From Mumia sp. Pv4-285 (GTDB taxonomy: Bacteria; Actinomycetota; Actinomycetes; Propionibacteriales; Nocardioidaceae): a stretch of 64,000 bases of DNA. Under the pieces are notes generated by a model. The model was not told the DNA's origin. It made no database searches and saw nothing but the letters and a program-made list of their open reading frames with translations. The position numbers and the translations under genes were made by a program. The stretch lies in the NCBI RefSeq assembly GCF_041320275.1, contig NZ_CP162023.1:62001-126000 (forward strand), written 5' to 3'. This document shows positions 27,655 to 35,009 of the stretch, piece after piece. Positions within the stretch are counted from its first letter, which is position 1; each line of letters begins with the position of its first letter.

Positions 27655-28545
27655 GTGCCTGAGCTCCCGGAGGTCGATGCGCTGGTCGGCGACCTGTCGC
27701 GTCGCCTGGGCGTCTCCGAGGGAGAGCCCCGTGCGATCGTCGCCGCGTACCCGGCCGCGATCAGTGCACTGAAGACGTACGACCCGCCCGTGAGCGCGCT
27801 CGCCGGCCTCCTCGTCGACGACGTCACGCGCCGCGGCAAGTTCCTCGACATCTCCGCAGGGGGTCTCCACCTCGTCATCCACCTCGCCCGTGCGGGATGG
27901 CTGCGGTGGAAGGACGAGCAGCCGAAGGCGCCACCGCGACCGGGTGGCGGCAAGAACCCCCTCGCCTTCCGTGTGGTCCTCGACGACGGGTCGGGCTTCG
28001 ACCTCACGGAGGCCGGCACCAAGAAGGGGCTCGCGGTCTACCTCGTACGCGACCCCGCCGAGGTCCCCGGCATCGCCCGGCTCGGACCCGAGCCGCTCGA
28101 CGACGCGTTCACGCTCGACGTCTTCCGCGGCATCCTCGAGGCGGCAGGCCGGTCGCAGATCAAGGGCGTGCTGCGCGACCAGTCCCAGATCGCCGGCATC
28201 GGCAACGCCTACTCCGACGAGATCCTGCACGTCGCGAAGATGTCGCCGTTCAAGCCGGCGAGCGCGATCGTCGCGTCCGACGAGGACCTCGAGACGCTGT
28301 ACGCGGCGATCGGTACGACGCTGCGCGACGCGATCGCCCGCTCCGACGGACTGGCCGCGTCCGAGCTCAAGCGGGAGAAGAAGTCGGGGCTGCGCGTCCA
28401 CGCCCGTACGGGTGAGACCTGCGAGGTCTGCGGCGACACCGTCCGCGAGGTGTCGTTCGCCGACTCGTCCCTGCAGTACTGCCCGACCTGCCAGACCGGC
28501 GGCAAGCCGCTCGCCGACCGGCGGATGTCGAAGCTGCTGCGGTAG
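27655..28545 (+). CDS. Fpg/Nei-family DNA glycosylase
   Basis: A 296-residue base-excision repair enzyme with AP-lyase activity. The N-terminus PELPEVDALV supplies the catalytic Pro2 and Glu3 once the initiator is removed. The helix-two-turn-helix region (QIAGIGNAYSDEILH) and a terminal zinc finger (CEVCG...CPTCQ) are present. GTG 27655 is the only start that exposes the catalytic proline. The insert PKAPPRPGGGKNPLAF and a shortened N-terminal half place it in the divergent actinobacterial branch rather than classical MutM. The stop codon is next to a repeat array. Confidence 0.9.
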   Translation: MPELPEVDALVGDLSRRLGVSEGEPRAIVAAYPAAISALKTYDPPVSALAGLLVDDVTRRGKFLDISAGGLHLVIHLARAGWLRWKDEQPKAPPRPGGGKNPLAFRVVLDDGSGFDLTEAGTKKGLAVYLVRDPAEVPGIARLGPEPLDDAFTLDVFRGILEAAGRSQIKGVLRDQSQIAGIGNAYSDEILHVAKMSPFKPASAIVASDEDLETLYAAIGTTLRDAIARSDGLAASELKREKKSGLRVHARTGETCEVCGDTVREVSFADSSLQYCPTCQTGGKPLADRRMSKLLR

Positions 28546-28716
28546 GGGTCTCGATCCTCCGCTGGCGCTCCGGCCTCGACCAGCGGGGGTGAGGTGGCGC
28601 GGTCTCGATCGCTTCGCGCCTCGACCAGCGGGGGTGAGGTGGCGCGGTCTCGATCGCTTCGCGCCTCGACCACTGGGGGTGAGGTCAGACCAGCGGGGGT
28701 GAGGTCAGACCAGCGG
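28545..28716. repeat. Intergenic array of the GGTCTCGATC...CTCGACCAGCGG repeat
   Basis: Copy 1 (28545-28594) carries the long form that is identical over 42 bp to a segment inside the carboxylase gene at 19518. Copies 2 and 3 (28601-28645, 28646-28690; period 45 bp) carry the short form GGTCTCGATCGCTTCGCGCC. They are followed by 20-bp units (CAGACCAGCGGGGGTGAGGT) at 28686-28705 and a partial one at 28706, which already lies in the rhodanese gene. The array starts on the last base of the glycosylase stop codon and ends within the next gene's last codons. Confidence 0.85.
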
Positions 28717-29019
28717 ACGGCCGGCCTGGTGCCAGGCGATCACACCGCCGGCGAGGTTGACCGCGTCGACGCCGCGCTGCTGCAGGAACGCGGTGGCGCG
28801 AGCCGAACGGCCGCCGACATGGCAGTAGACGAGCACCTGGCCGTCGGCGGGGATCTCGTCCGCGCGAGACGGGAGGTCGCCGAGGGGGATGTGAAGCGCG
28901 CCGTCGATGTGACCGCTCGCCCACTCATCTGGCTCGCGGACGTCGACGACGACGAGGCCTGCGGGAACGGGTTCCGGAACGCCTGCGACCTCGACGGTCG
29001 GGATGGTGATCTCCTCCAT
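28705..29019 (-). CDS. Rhodanese-like domain protein
   Basis: A single-domain sulfurtransferase-like protein of about 104 residues. It has VVVDVREPDEWASGHIDGALHIPL and an active-site loop with cysteine (VYCHVGGRSARA), which would carry a persulfide. The chosen ATG (29019) has GAGAGG at a workable distance; ATG 29028 is an alternative three codons upstream. The last codons (PLV, stop) are made of the adjacent repeat unit CAGACCAGCGG, so the 3' end has been duplicated by, or shaped from, the array. Confidence 0.85.
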   Translation of the reverse strand: MEEITIPTVEVAGVPEPVPAGLVVVDVREPDEWASGHIDGALHIPLGDLPSRADEIPADGQVLVYCHVGGRSARATAFLQQRGVDAVNLAGGVIAWHQAGRPLV

Positions 29020-29119
29020 GCCGTCCATCCTCTCAGCAGCCACAACTGTCCTCCCGGCGCAGGCGTTCGTTAGGCTGACCCCGCCGGGCGCATGGGCGGT
29101 ACCGGCCCGAGGAGGATTC

Positions 29120-30106
29120 ATGTCGCAAGGCCCGCAGGACCCGTATGGACGCCCGTACGGCTCTGGTCCCGGACAGCCCGCAGGCTCGTCGTGGGGCGGT
29201 TCGCCCGCTCCGTCGTCCCAGGGTGGCCAGGGTGGCCAGCCCGGGCAGCAGCAGGGCGGTCAGCACTGGTCCACGCCGCACGCTCCTCCGACCTCGCGTG
29301 GCCGTGACGTCGAGTCGTCGTCCTCCCCGTGGGGCATGGTCGCCGTCGTCGCGCTCGCCATCGCGGCGCTGGTGTCGCTGGGCTACGCGATCTACGCACT
29401 GACGTCGCGTCGCGGCATCTTCGCCGACCTCGCCGACGACCCGGGCTCGGTCAGCCGCAGCGTCGCCGAGGACAGTGACTCGCTCAACTCGATCCTCGTC
29501 GTGGCGACCGTCGTCGTCGTGCTGGTCGCCCTTGCTCTCTGGGCCGTCGCGCTCGCCGGTGGACGCGGCCGCACGATCGTCGGATGGGCCGGCCTGGGTG
29601 TCGTCGTGCTCGGCGGGATCGTCGCGGGTGCCGGCGCCGCCATGACGAGCGGCGTCGAGAGCGCCGACGACGTCGACGACGCAGTCACCGGCTACCTGCT
29701 CGTCGGTGGAGGCACCGCGCTGGTCGCGCTGGGTCTCGTCCTGGGCATCCTCGGCATCCTGGGGTCGCGCAAGGCGCCTGCCGCGCCGGCGCCCTCCCCG
29801 TACGGTCAGCCCTCCTCGCAGCCGGAGCCGACGCAGCAGCTGCCGAGCCAGCAGCCGTACGGTCAGCGTCCGCAGCAGCCGTACGGCCAGCCACAGCCCT
29901 CGTACGGTCAACCGGGCCAGCCTTCGTACGGCCAGCCCCACTACGGCCAGCCGGGCCAGCCCGGTCAGCCCGGCCAGCAGCCCCAGCAGCCGCCGTACGG
30001 CCAGCAGCCCCAGCAGCCGCCGTACGGTCAGCCGGGCCAGCAGGGCCAGCAGCCTCCGTACGGCCAGGGCCCCTACCCGCCGCAGGGTCCGAGCAGCGGC
30101 CGCTGA
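29120..30106 (+). CDS. Membrane protein with PYGQ-rich C-terminal tail
   Basis: 328 residues. A disordered Gly/Gln/Ser-rich N-terminus (about 65 residues) is followed by four hydrophobic segments (near 75-95, 125-148, 155-177 and 190-212) and a 110-residue tail dominated by repeats of PYGQ, QQP and GQPGQ. Such tails occur in many actinobacterial envelope proteins, and DUF4190-like proteins show the same plan; no function is assigned. GAGGAGG precedes ATG 29120. It is followed 48 bp later by the DUF5926 gene. Confidence 0.75.
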   Translation: MSQGPQDPYGRPYGSGPGQPAGSSWGGSPAPSSQGGQGGQPGQQQGGQHWSTPHAPPTSRGRDVESSSSPWGMVAVVALAIAALVSLGYAIYALTSRRGIFADLADDPGSVSRSVAEDSDSLNSILVVATVVVVLVALALWAVALAGGRGRTIVGWAGLGVVVLGGIVAGAGAAMTSGVESADDVDDAVTGYLLVGGGTALVALGLVLGILGILGSRKAPAAPAPSPYGQPSSQPEPTQQLPSQQPYGQRPQQPYGQPQPSYGQPGQPSYGQPHYGQPGQPGQPGQQPQQPPYGQQPQQPPYGQPGQQGQQPPYGQGPYPPQGPSSGR

Positions 30107-30154
30107 GCCGCCTCGACCCGCGTCGTACCCGTCACTCACTCAGGAGAACCCACC

Positions 30155-31015
30155 ATGGGCAAGAAGTCGCGTCGTCGCGTCAAGCCGGCGAAGGTCGAGC
30201 GGGTGCCGTTCCGCGCGCGCACGTTCGAGGGGCTGCCCGGTGAGTGCGACTGGGTGGCCATGCGCGAGTTCGTGCCGTCGGCCACGGCGGTCGTCACGCT
30301 CCGACCGGAGATCGCGGTGGACGCCACCGTCCGGGTCTGCACCCTTCTGCCGGCGGCAGCGCCCGGACTCGTCCGTCCCGACGGAGAGCTCTGGGTCGGC
30401 CTCCAGGTGACCCACAACTTCGGTGACGTGAGCCGTGACATCGCTGCAGCGATCGAGCAGGGTCTCGGACTCGAGCCGGGCTCCGAGATCGTCGCCACCG
30501 ACCCTGGCGTCGGTCCACGCCTGCAGGAGATCGTCGACCCCGCGTCGGAGTTCGCCGTCGATGTCCAGGAGGGCTTCGACTTCTGGACCGCCGGCGTGGA
30601 CGACCCGACCGGTGACATCGCTGCCGGCATGGAGCAGGCCAACCAGCTGGCGACTCCGACGGCGCGCCTCGAGGAGGTCGACGCCGCCTACTGGACCCAG
30701 CTCGGCGAGCGCCAGTTCCTGCGCTGGGTGATGCCCCACGACGAGGAGACGCTGCTCAGCGCGCTCGCCCGGCTCCACGTCGCCGGTGACGACCGCCTGG
30801 GCGACGACGTACGCCTCATCGGCTCGTTCCGCGCGCACGGTCTCCTCGTCCCGGTGTGGGAGATGGAGAAGCCCACCGAGGCCGCTGAGCTCGAAGGACC
30901 GGTGGCGGCGTTCCAGTCACGCCTGAACGACGCGCTAGCGGATTCGACGCCGTTGACGACCGAGCAGCGGGGCGCCAGGAACGGTCTCGCGAACCGTCAG
31001 ATCACCGTCCGCTGA
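30155..31015 (+). CDS. DUF5926-family protein
   Basis: A 286-residue conserved actinobacterial cytosolic protein. It starts with a basic segment (GKKSRRRVKPAKVERVPF) and has no membrane segment. I recognise the family by FEGLPGECDWVAMREFVPSATA and WVMPHDEETLLSALARLH; its function is unknown. The start follows CAGGAGAA. It may be cotranscribed with the PYGQ-tail protein. A hairpin at 31104-31149 lies downstream. Confidence 0.8.
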   Translation: MGKKSRRRVKPAKVERVPFRARTFEGLPGECDWVAMREFVPSATAVVTLRPEIAVDATVRVCTLLPAAAPGLVRPDGELWVGLQVTHNFGDVSRDIAAAIEQGLGLEPGSEIVATDPGVGPRLQEIVDPASEFAVDVQEGFDFWTAGVDDPTGDIAAGMEQANQLATPTARLEEVDAAYWTQLGERQFLRWVMPHDEETLLSALARLHVAGDDRLGDDVRLIGSFRAHGLLVPVWEMEKPTEAAELEGPVAAFQSRLNDALADSTPLTTEQRGARNGLANRQITVR

Positions 31016-31067
31016 GGGCCTCGGCCGGTCTTCGTACGGCGCGTGAGCCAGGTCACAAAATGCCCTC

Positions 31068-31096
31068 TTGAACGCCTGTACAGGATGCCTTAGAGT
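31068..31096 (+). promoter_or_regulatory. Promoter upstream of a hairpin
   Basis: TTGAAC (31068-31073) and TAGAGT (31091-31096) are 17 bp apart, a near-consensus housekeeping promoter. Its predicted start, near 31103, coincides with the first base of the 46-nt hairpin below. Confidence 0.55.
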
Positions 31097-31103
31097 TCAC
31101 GTC

Positions 31104-31149
31104 AGACCCCGGTCGTTGCTGTATCCCCCGTCAGCAGCGGTCGGGGTCT
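31104..31149 (+). terminator. Long hairpin at the predicted transcript start
   Basis: AGACCCC...GGGGTCT and an inner GTTGCTG/CAGCAGC stem give about 15 base pairs, followed by TT. It could terminate the DUF5926 transcript. Because a good promoter ends just before it, it could instead be a structured 5' end, or a small RNA. Confidence 0.55.
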
Positions 31150-31204
31150 TCCCATTCCCCCGCGCGCGTTCCGCTGGTGCCGTCGTGCTAGCGTCTGCGA
31201 CGTG
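31150..31204 (+). promoter_or_regulatory. Promoter of the DAHP synthase leader
   Basis: TAGCGT at 31189-31194 is a typical actinobacterial -10, with no clear -35. Transcription would begin at or just before the leader-peptide start (GTG 31202 or ATG 31205), giving a leaderless leader peptide. Nothing else is seen in this stretch. Confidence 0.45.
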
Positions 31205-31261
31205 ATGAGCGGACGATTTTATGGGCGCGACGTGCTGGTGCAGCCAGCGGTCGGCGTCTGA
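31205..31261 (+). CDS. Leader peptide controlling DAHP synthase
   Basis: An 18-residue frame, MSGRFYGRDVLVQPAVGV, followed by TGA. Codons 5 and 6 are Phe (TTT, rare here) and Tyr (TAT, rare here), the end products of the pathway that the next gene opens. It is followed by alternative pairings (GTGCTGG 31232-31238 with CCAGCAC 31284-31290; GCTGG 31234-31238 with CCAGC 31244-31248; GTCGG with CCGAC) and then by a strong terminator. This is the layout of classical ribosome-mediated attenuation. Confidence 0.65.
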   Translation: MSGRFYGRDVLVQPAVGV

Positions 31262-31291
31262 CCTTTCCGACTCGCACAGCTAGCCAGCACA

Positions 31292-31318
31292 GGCACGGAC
31301 CACACGGTCCGTGCCTTT
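31292..31318 (+). terminator. Attenuator of the DAHP synthase gene
   Basis: GGCACGGACC and GGTCCGTGCC form a perfect 10-bp stem with an ACAC loop, followed by TTT. It lies 30 bp after the leader-peptide stop and 54 bp before the enzyme's start codon, so transcription must read through it to express the enzyme. Confidence 0.8.
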
Positions 31319-31371
31319 CGTCATTCGTGGCGGTGCCGGCTCGACATCGGCGCCGCCGAGAGGAAGCGCCG

Positions 31372-32478
31372 ATGTCATCGACAGCCCCGGTCCAGACCGG
31401 AACCACGACCCCGCCCCGTACGAGCGACCTGCGCGTGCAGTCGCTCGAACCGCTCGAGCCGCCGCGCGAGGTCGTCGCGGCTCGCCCGCTCAACGACGCG
31501 GCGGCCGATCTGGTGGCGGCCTCGCGGGATGCGGCTGCCGCGATCATGTCCGGCCGAGACGACCGGCTCCTCGTCGTGGTGGGGCCGTGCTCGATCCACG
31601 ACCCGAGCGCCGCGCTCGACTACGCCCACCGCCTCGCGCCGCTGCGGACCGCGTACGCCGACGACCTCGAGATCGTCATGCGCGTCTACTTCGAGAAGCC
31701 GCGGACGACGGTCGGGTGGAAGGGCCTCATCAACGATCCCGGCATGGACGAGTCGTACGACGTGCGGCGCGGGCTGCGCCTCGCCCGGTCGGTGCTGCTC
31801 GACGTGCTCGCGACCGGGTTGCCGGCGGGCACCGAGCTCCTCGAGCCCACGAGCCCGCAGTACCTCGCCGACGCGGTCTCGTGGGGGGCGATCGGTGCGC
31901 GTACGCCGGAGAGCCAGGTGCACCGGCAGATGGTGTCGGGGCTGTCGATGCCGGTGGGCTTCAAGAACGCCACCGACGGGTCGGTCCAGGCAGCCGTCGA
32001 CGGGTGCCGTGCGGCAGCCGCAGCGCAGACGTTCTTCGGGATCGACGGCGACGGGCGGGCGAGCGTCGTGTCGACCAGCGGCAACCCCGACTGCCACGTC
32101 ATCCTGCGGGGCGGCCACGACGGCCCCAACTACGGCGTGGCGTCGCGGCGCGCTGCGCTCGAGCTGCTCGAGCGGGCCGGCATGCCGCAGCGGCTCGTCG
32201 TCGACGCGAGCCACGGCAACTCGGGGAAGGACCACGTACGCCAGGCCGCGGTGGTGCGCGAGCTCGCGCACGACGTCGCGGCCGGTGACCGCGGGATCGC
32301 CGCGGTGATGCTGGAGAGCTTCCTGGTCCCCGGCAAGCAGGCGCCGGCGCCGGCCGGCCTCACGTACGGTCAGAGCGTCACCGACGCGTGCATCGGCTGG
32401 GACGTCACCGAAGGGCTGCTCGCCGAGCTCGCGTCGGCGTCGGCAGCGCGCCGGGTCGACCGGCAGAGCGGGGCCTAG
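31372..32478 (+). CDS. 3-deoxy-7-phosphoheptulonate (DAHP) synthase, class I
   Basis: A 368-residue cytosolic enzyme that joins phosphoenolpyruvate and erythrose-4-phosphate to start the shikimate pathway. Family blocks are VVGPCSIHDPSAALDYAHRL, MRVYFEKPRTTVGWKGLINDP, GARTPESQVHRQMVSGLSMPVGFKN and VDASHGNSGKDH. It matches the AroF/G/H type rather than the class II enzyme common in actinobacteria. GAGAGGA precedes ATG 31372. The leader with Phe-Tyr codons and its attenuator suggest control by charged tRNA-Phe or tRNA-Tyr, so this is probably the Phe- or Tyr-regulated isozyme. Confidence 0.93.
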   Translation: MSSTAPVQTGTTTPPRTSDLRVQSLEPLEPPREVVAARPLNDAAADLVAASRDAAAAIMSGRDDRLLVVVGPCSIHDPSAALDYAHRLAPLRTAYADDLEIVMRVYFEKPRTTVGWKGLINDPGMDESYDVRRGLRLARSVLLDVLATGLPAGTELLEPTSPQYLADAVSWGAIGARTPESQVHRQMVSGLSMPVGFKNATDGSVQAAVDGCRAAAAAQTFFGIDGDGRASVVSTSGNPDCHVILRGGHDGPNYGVASRRAALELLERAGMPQRLVVDASHGNSGKDHVRQAAVVRELAHDVAAGDRGIAAVMLESFLVPGKQAPAPAGLTYGQSVTDACIGWDVTEGLLAELASASAARRVDRQSGA

Positions 32479-32506
32479 GCTGGATACCTACCCCCGGGTA
32501 GCCGGC

Positions 32507-32528
32507 TAAGCGCGCGCTTACCTAGGCT
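32507..32528 (+). promoter_or_regulatory. Palindromic operator and -10 of the acyl-CoA dehydrogenase operon
   Basis: TAAGCGCGCGCTTA (32507-32520) is a perfect 14-bp palindrome placed just upstream of TAGGCT (32523-32528), a strong -10. The predicted start near 32535 leaves a short leader with AGGAGAG before ATG 32568. The palindrome has the form of a TetR-family operator; no such gene is adjacent. Confidence 0.55.
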
Positions 32529-32567
32529 GTCCCCATCACCAGGTCGTACGCCACCAGGAGAGCGAAC

Positions 32568-33743
32568 ATGAGGCTTGCCCTGTCAGCGGAGGACGCACAG
32601 CTCCAGCAGGAGCTGCGCGAGTTCTTCACCACCAAGGTTCCGCAGGAGATCCGCGACACCGTCCGCAGCGGTGGGGAGCTCACCAAGGAGCAGATCATCG
32701 AGGCTCAGCGGGTGCTCAACGCTGGCGGGTACGCGGTGCCGAACTGGCCCGTCGAGTGGGGCGGCAAGGGATGGACGCCGCTGCAGCGCCACATCTGGCT
32801 GGACGAGATGCAGACCGCCGCTGTTCCCGCGCCGCTCGCGTTCAACGCCAGCATGGTCGGTCCGGTGATCGCGACGTTCGGCTCGCAGGAGCAGAAGGAG
32901 CGCTTCCTCCCTCCGACCGCGAACCTCGACATCTGGTGGTGCCAGGGCTTCTCCGAGCCGGACGCCGGCTCCGACCTCGCCTCGCTGCGCACGACCGCCG
33001 TCCGTGACGGTGACGAGTGGGTGGTGAACGGCCAGAAGACGTGGACCACGCTCGGCCAGTTCGCCGACTGGATCTTCTGCCTCGTCCGCACGAACCCGGA
33101 CGCGCCGAAGCGGCAGCAGGGGATCTCGTTCGTGCTGTTCGAGATGTCGACGCCTGGCGTGACCGTGCGCCCGATCAAGCTGATCGACGGTGGCTACGAG
33201 GTCAACGAGGTCTTCTTCGACAACGTTCGTGTTCCTGCCGACCAGCTCGTCGGGGAGGAGAACCGAGGCTGGGACTACGCGAAGTTCCTCCTCGGCAACG
33301 AGCGTGACGGCATCGGTGCGACCGGCAGCACCAAGCTCCGCCTCGAGGTCCTCAAGGAGCACGCCTCCGTGCCTCTCGCCGACGGCAGCCGCCCGATCGA
33401 CGACCCTGCCGTCGCCGCACGGTTCGCATCGCTCGAGAACCAGCTGCTCGCGCTCGAGCTCACCGCGCTCCGCGTTGCGGGCGCCTCGAAGGACGGCAAG
33501 CCCGACCCGGTCTCGTCGATCCTCAAGCTCCGCGGCTCGGTGCTCATCCAGGAGGTCAGCGAGCTCGCCGTCGACCTGGCCGGCGGCGACGTCCTGGCCG
33601 CGGGTGCCGACGACGACTCCGACGTTCCGTCGTGGGCGGGCCACTCGGTGCCGACCTACCTGAACCTCCGCAAGGTGTCGATCTTCGGCGGGTCCAACGA
33701 GATCCAGCGCACGATCATCGCCGGCACGATCCTGGGACTGTGA
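32568..33743 (+). CDS. Acyl-CoA dehydrogenase, first subunit of a pair
   Basis: A 391-residue flavoprotein that would desaturate an acyl-CoA. The FAD/substrate blocks GFSEPDAGSDLASLRTTA and VNGQKTWTTLGQFADWIF, and the C-terminal SIFGGSNEIQRTIIAGTILGL, are clear. In single-gene dehydrogenases the catalytic glutamate lies in a YEGT-like motif; here that position reads FGGS, so this subunit alone lacks the usual base. With the shorter partner 9 bp downstream it resembles the alpha2-beta2 enzymes of steroid and side-chain catabolism (FadE26-27 or FadE28-29 type). Substrate unknown. Confidence 0.88.
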   Translation: MRLALSAEDAQLQQELREFFTTKVPQEIRDTVRSGGELTKEQIIEAQRVLNAGGYAVPNWPVEWGGKGWTPLQRHIWLDEMQTAAVPAPLAFNASMVGPVIATFGSQEQKERFLPPTANLDIWWCQGFSEPDAGSDLASLRTTAVRDGDEWVVNGQKTWTTLGQFADWIFCLVRTNPDAPKRQQGISFVLFEMSTPGVTVRPIKLIDGGYEVNEVFFDNVRVPADQLVGEENRGWDYAKFLLGNERDGIGATGSTKLRLEVLKEHASVPLADGSRPIDDPAVAARFASLENQLLALELTALRVAGASKDGKPDPVSSILKLRGSVLIQEVSELAVDLAGGDVLAAGADDDSDVPSWAGHSVPTYLNLRKVSIFGGSNEIQRTIIAGTILGL

Positions 33744-33752
33744 GGGACTGAC

Positions 33753-34871
33753 ATGGATTTCAACTACGACAAGGAGCAGACCGCCCTTCGTGGCGCGGTC
33801 CGCGGCATCCTCGGCGAGTCGGCCGGCAACCGTGAGAAGGTCACGGCGACCGAGCCCGGCTGGGACCGCGACGTCTGGAGCAAGCTCGCCGACATGGGCC
33901 TGCTGGGCCTGCCGTTCGACGAGGCGTACGACGGTGCCGGCGCGACCGCGGTCGAGGTCGGGATCGTCGCTCAGGAGATCGGGCGCGTCCTCGCTCCCGA
34001 ACCCTTCATCGACGTGGTCGTCGGCGCCGGCGAGCTGATCGCCGACGCGGGTACCGACGAGCAGAAGCAGGACCTCCTCCCTAAGATCGCCTCCGGCGAG
34101 CTGGTCGCGGTCATCGCGCACAGCGAGGCGCGCGCGCCCCACGGCACCGCGGCCTACGGCGTGACGGCCACGTCCGCCGACGGCGGCTGGACCCTCGACG
34201 GCGTCAAGGAGCCGGTACGCCACGGCGGTGTGGCCGACGTCTTGATCGTCAGCGCGAAGGACGGCGACACGACCCGTCTCTTCGTCGTCGACGCGACGGC
34301 CGACGGCGTCACCCGTACGACGTACGCGACTCCCGACGACGGGTTCGCGGCTCGCATCGTGTTCTCGGGCGCGGCAGCGACCCCGCTCGGCGAGGGAGGC
34401 GAGGCAGCGCTGGCGTCCGCATTCGCCCGACTCCAGACGGCGTACGGCGCAGAAGCGGTCGGCGCGATGGAGGTCTCGGTCGAGACCACCGTCGGCTACC
34501 TCAAGACGCGCAAGCAGTTCGGTGTCACGCTGTCGAAGTTCCAGGCGCTGACCTTCCGTGCGGCCGACATCTACACGTCGCTCGAGCTCGCTCGTTCCAT
34601 CTCTCTGTGGGCCACGATGTCGCTCGCGGAGAAGGGACCCGACGTCCTCGTGGCCGCGCGGCTGCAGGCCGAGCTCGGTCGTACGGCTCGCCACATCAGC
34701 CAGGAGTCGATTCAGCTGCACGGCGGCATCGGCGTCACTGCCGAGTACTCGATCGGCCACTACGCCGCGCGCCTCACGGTGCTCGAGCGGACGCTCGGCA
34801 ACGAGGCGTACCACCTCGCGCAGATCGCCGACGACATCGCCGACCGCGGGATCGTCGAGCTCCTGCACTGA
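33753..34871 (+). CDS. Acyl-CoA dehydrogenase, second subunit of a pair
   Basis: A 372-residue member of the same fold. The N-terminal helical domain (NYDKEQTALRGAVRGILGE) and the C-terminal bundle (LKTRKQFGVTLSKFQALTFRAADIYTSLELA; ESIQLHGGIGVTAEYSIGHYAARL) are recognisable. The middle beta domain is divergent, with no clear flavin-loop motif. It begins 9 bp after its partner (ribosome site GAGGGACTGAC), so the two are cotranscribed and probably form a heterotetramer sharing active-site residues. Function could be in sterol-ring, dicarboxylate or branched acyl-CoA oxidation. Confidence 0.85.
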   Translation: MDFNYDKEQTALRGAVRGILGESAGNREKVTATEPGWDRDVWSKLADMGLLGLPFDEAYDGAGATAVEVGIVAQEIGRVLAPEPFIDVVVGAGELIADAGTDEQKQDLLPKIASGELVAVIAHSEARAPHGTAAYGVTATSADGGWTLDGVKEPVRHGGVADVLIVSAKDGDTTRLFVVDATADGVTRTTYATPDDGFAARIVFSGAAATPLGEGGEAALASAFARLQTAYGAEAVGAMEVSVETTVGYLKTRKQFGVTLSKFQALTFRAADIYTSLELARSISLWATMSLAEKGPDVLVAARLQAELGRTARHISQESIQLHGGIGVTAEYSIGHYAARLTVLERTLGNEAYHLAQIADDIADRGIVELLH

Positions 34872-34901
34872 CGCGTAGGGGGCCACCCGGCCCCACCCGT
34901 A

Positions 34902-34974
34902 CGGTGAGCCACGTCTGCCGGTGGTGAGCGACGGTACTGAACCCGCGCTCACCACTGGTACGTGTGGCTCACCG
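34902..34974. repeat. 73-bp palindrome with GTGAGCCAC ends
   Basis: The arms 34902-34930 and 34946-34974 pair over 29 bp except for a central block of mismatches; the ends are CGGTGAGCCAC and GTGGCTCACCG. It is intergenic between two genes on the same strand. No second copy with the same core is seen in the window. Confidence 0.6.
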
Positions 34975-35009
34975 CGATGAGTTCGGCCGCAGCACGGGGT
35001 CGTTCCTTC

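Noticed and set aside
28545-28716. CRISPR-like array
   Set aside because: The units are direct tandem repeats without unique spacers of constant length, with no cas genes; copies also occur inside genes.
29770-30100. DNA tandem repeat or mobile element
   Set aside because: It is the coding sequence of a PYGQ-rich protein tail; the repeat is at the amino-acid level and codons vary.
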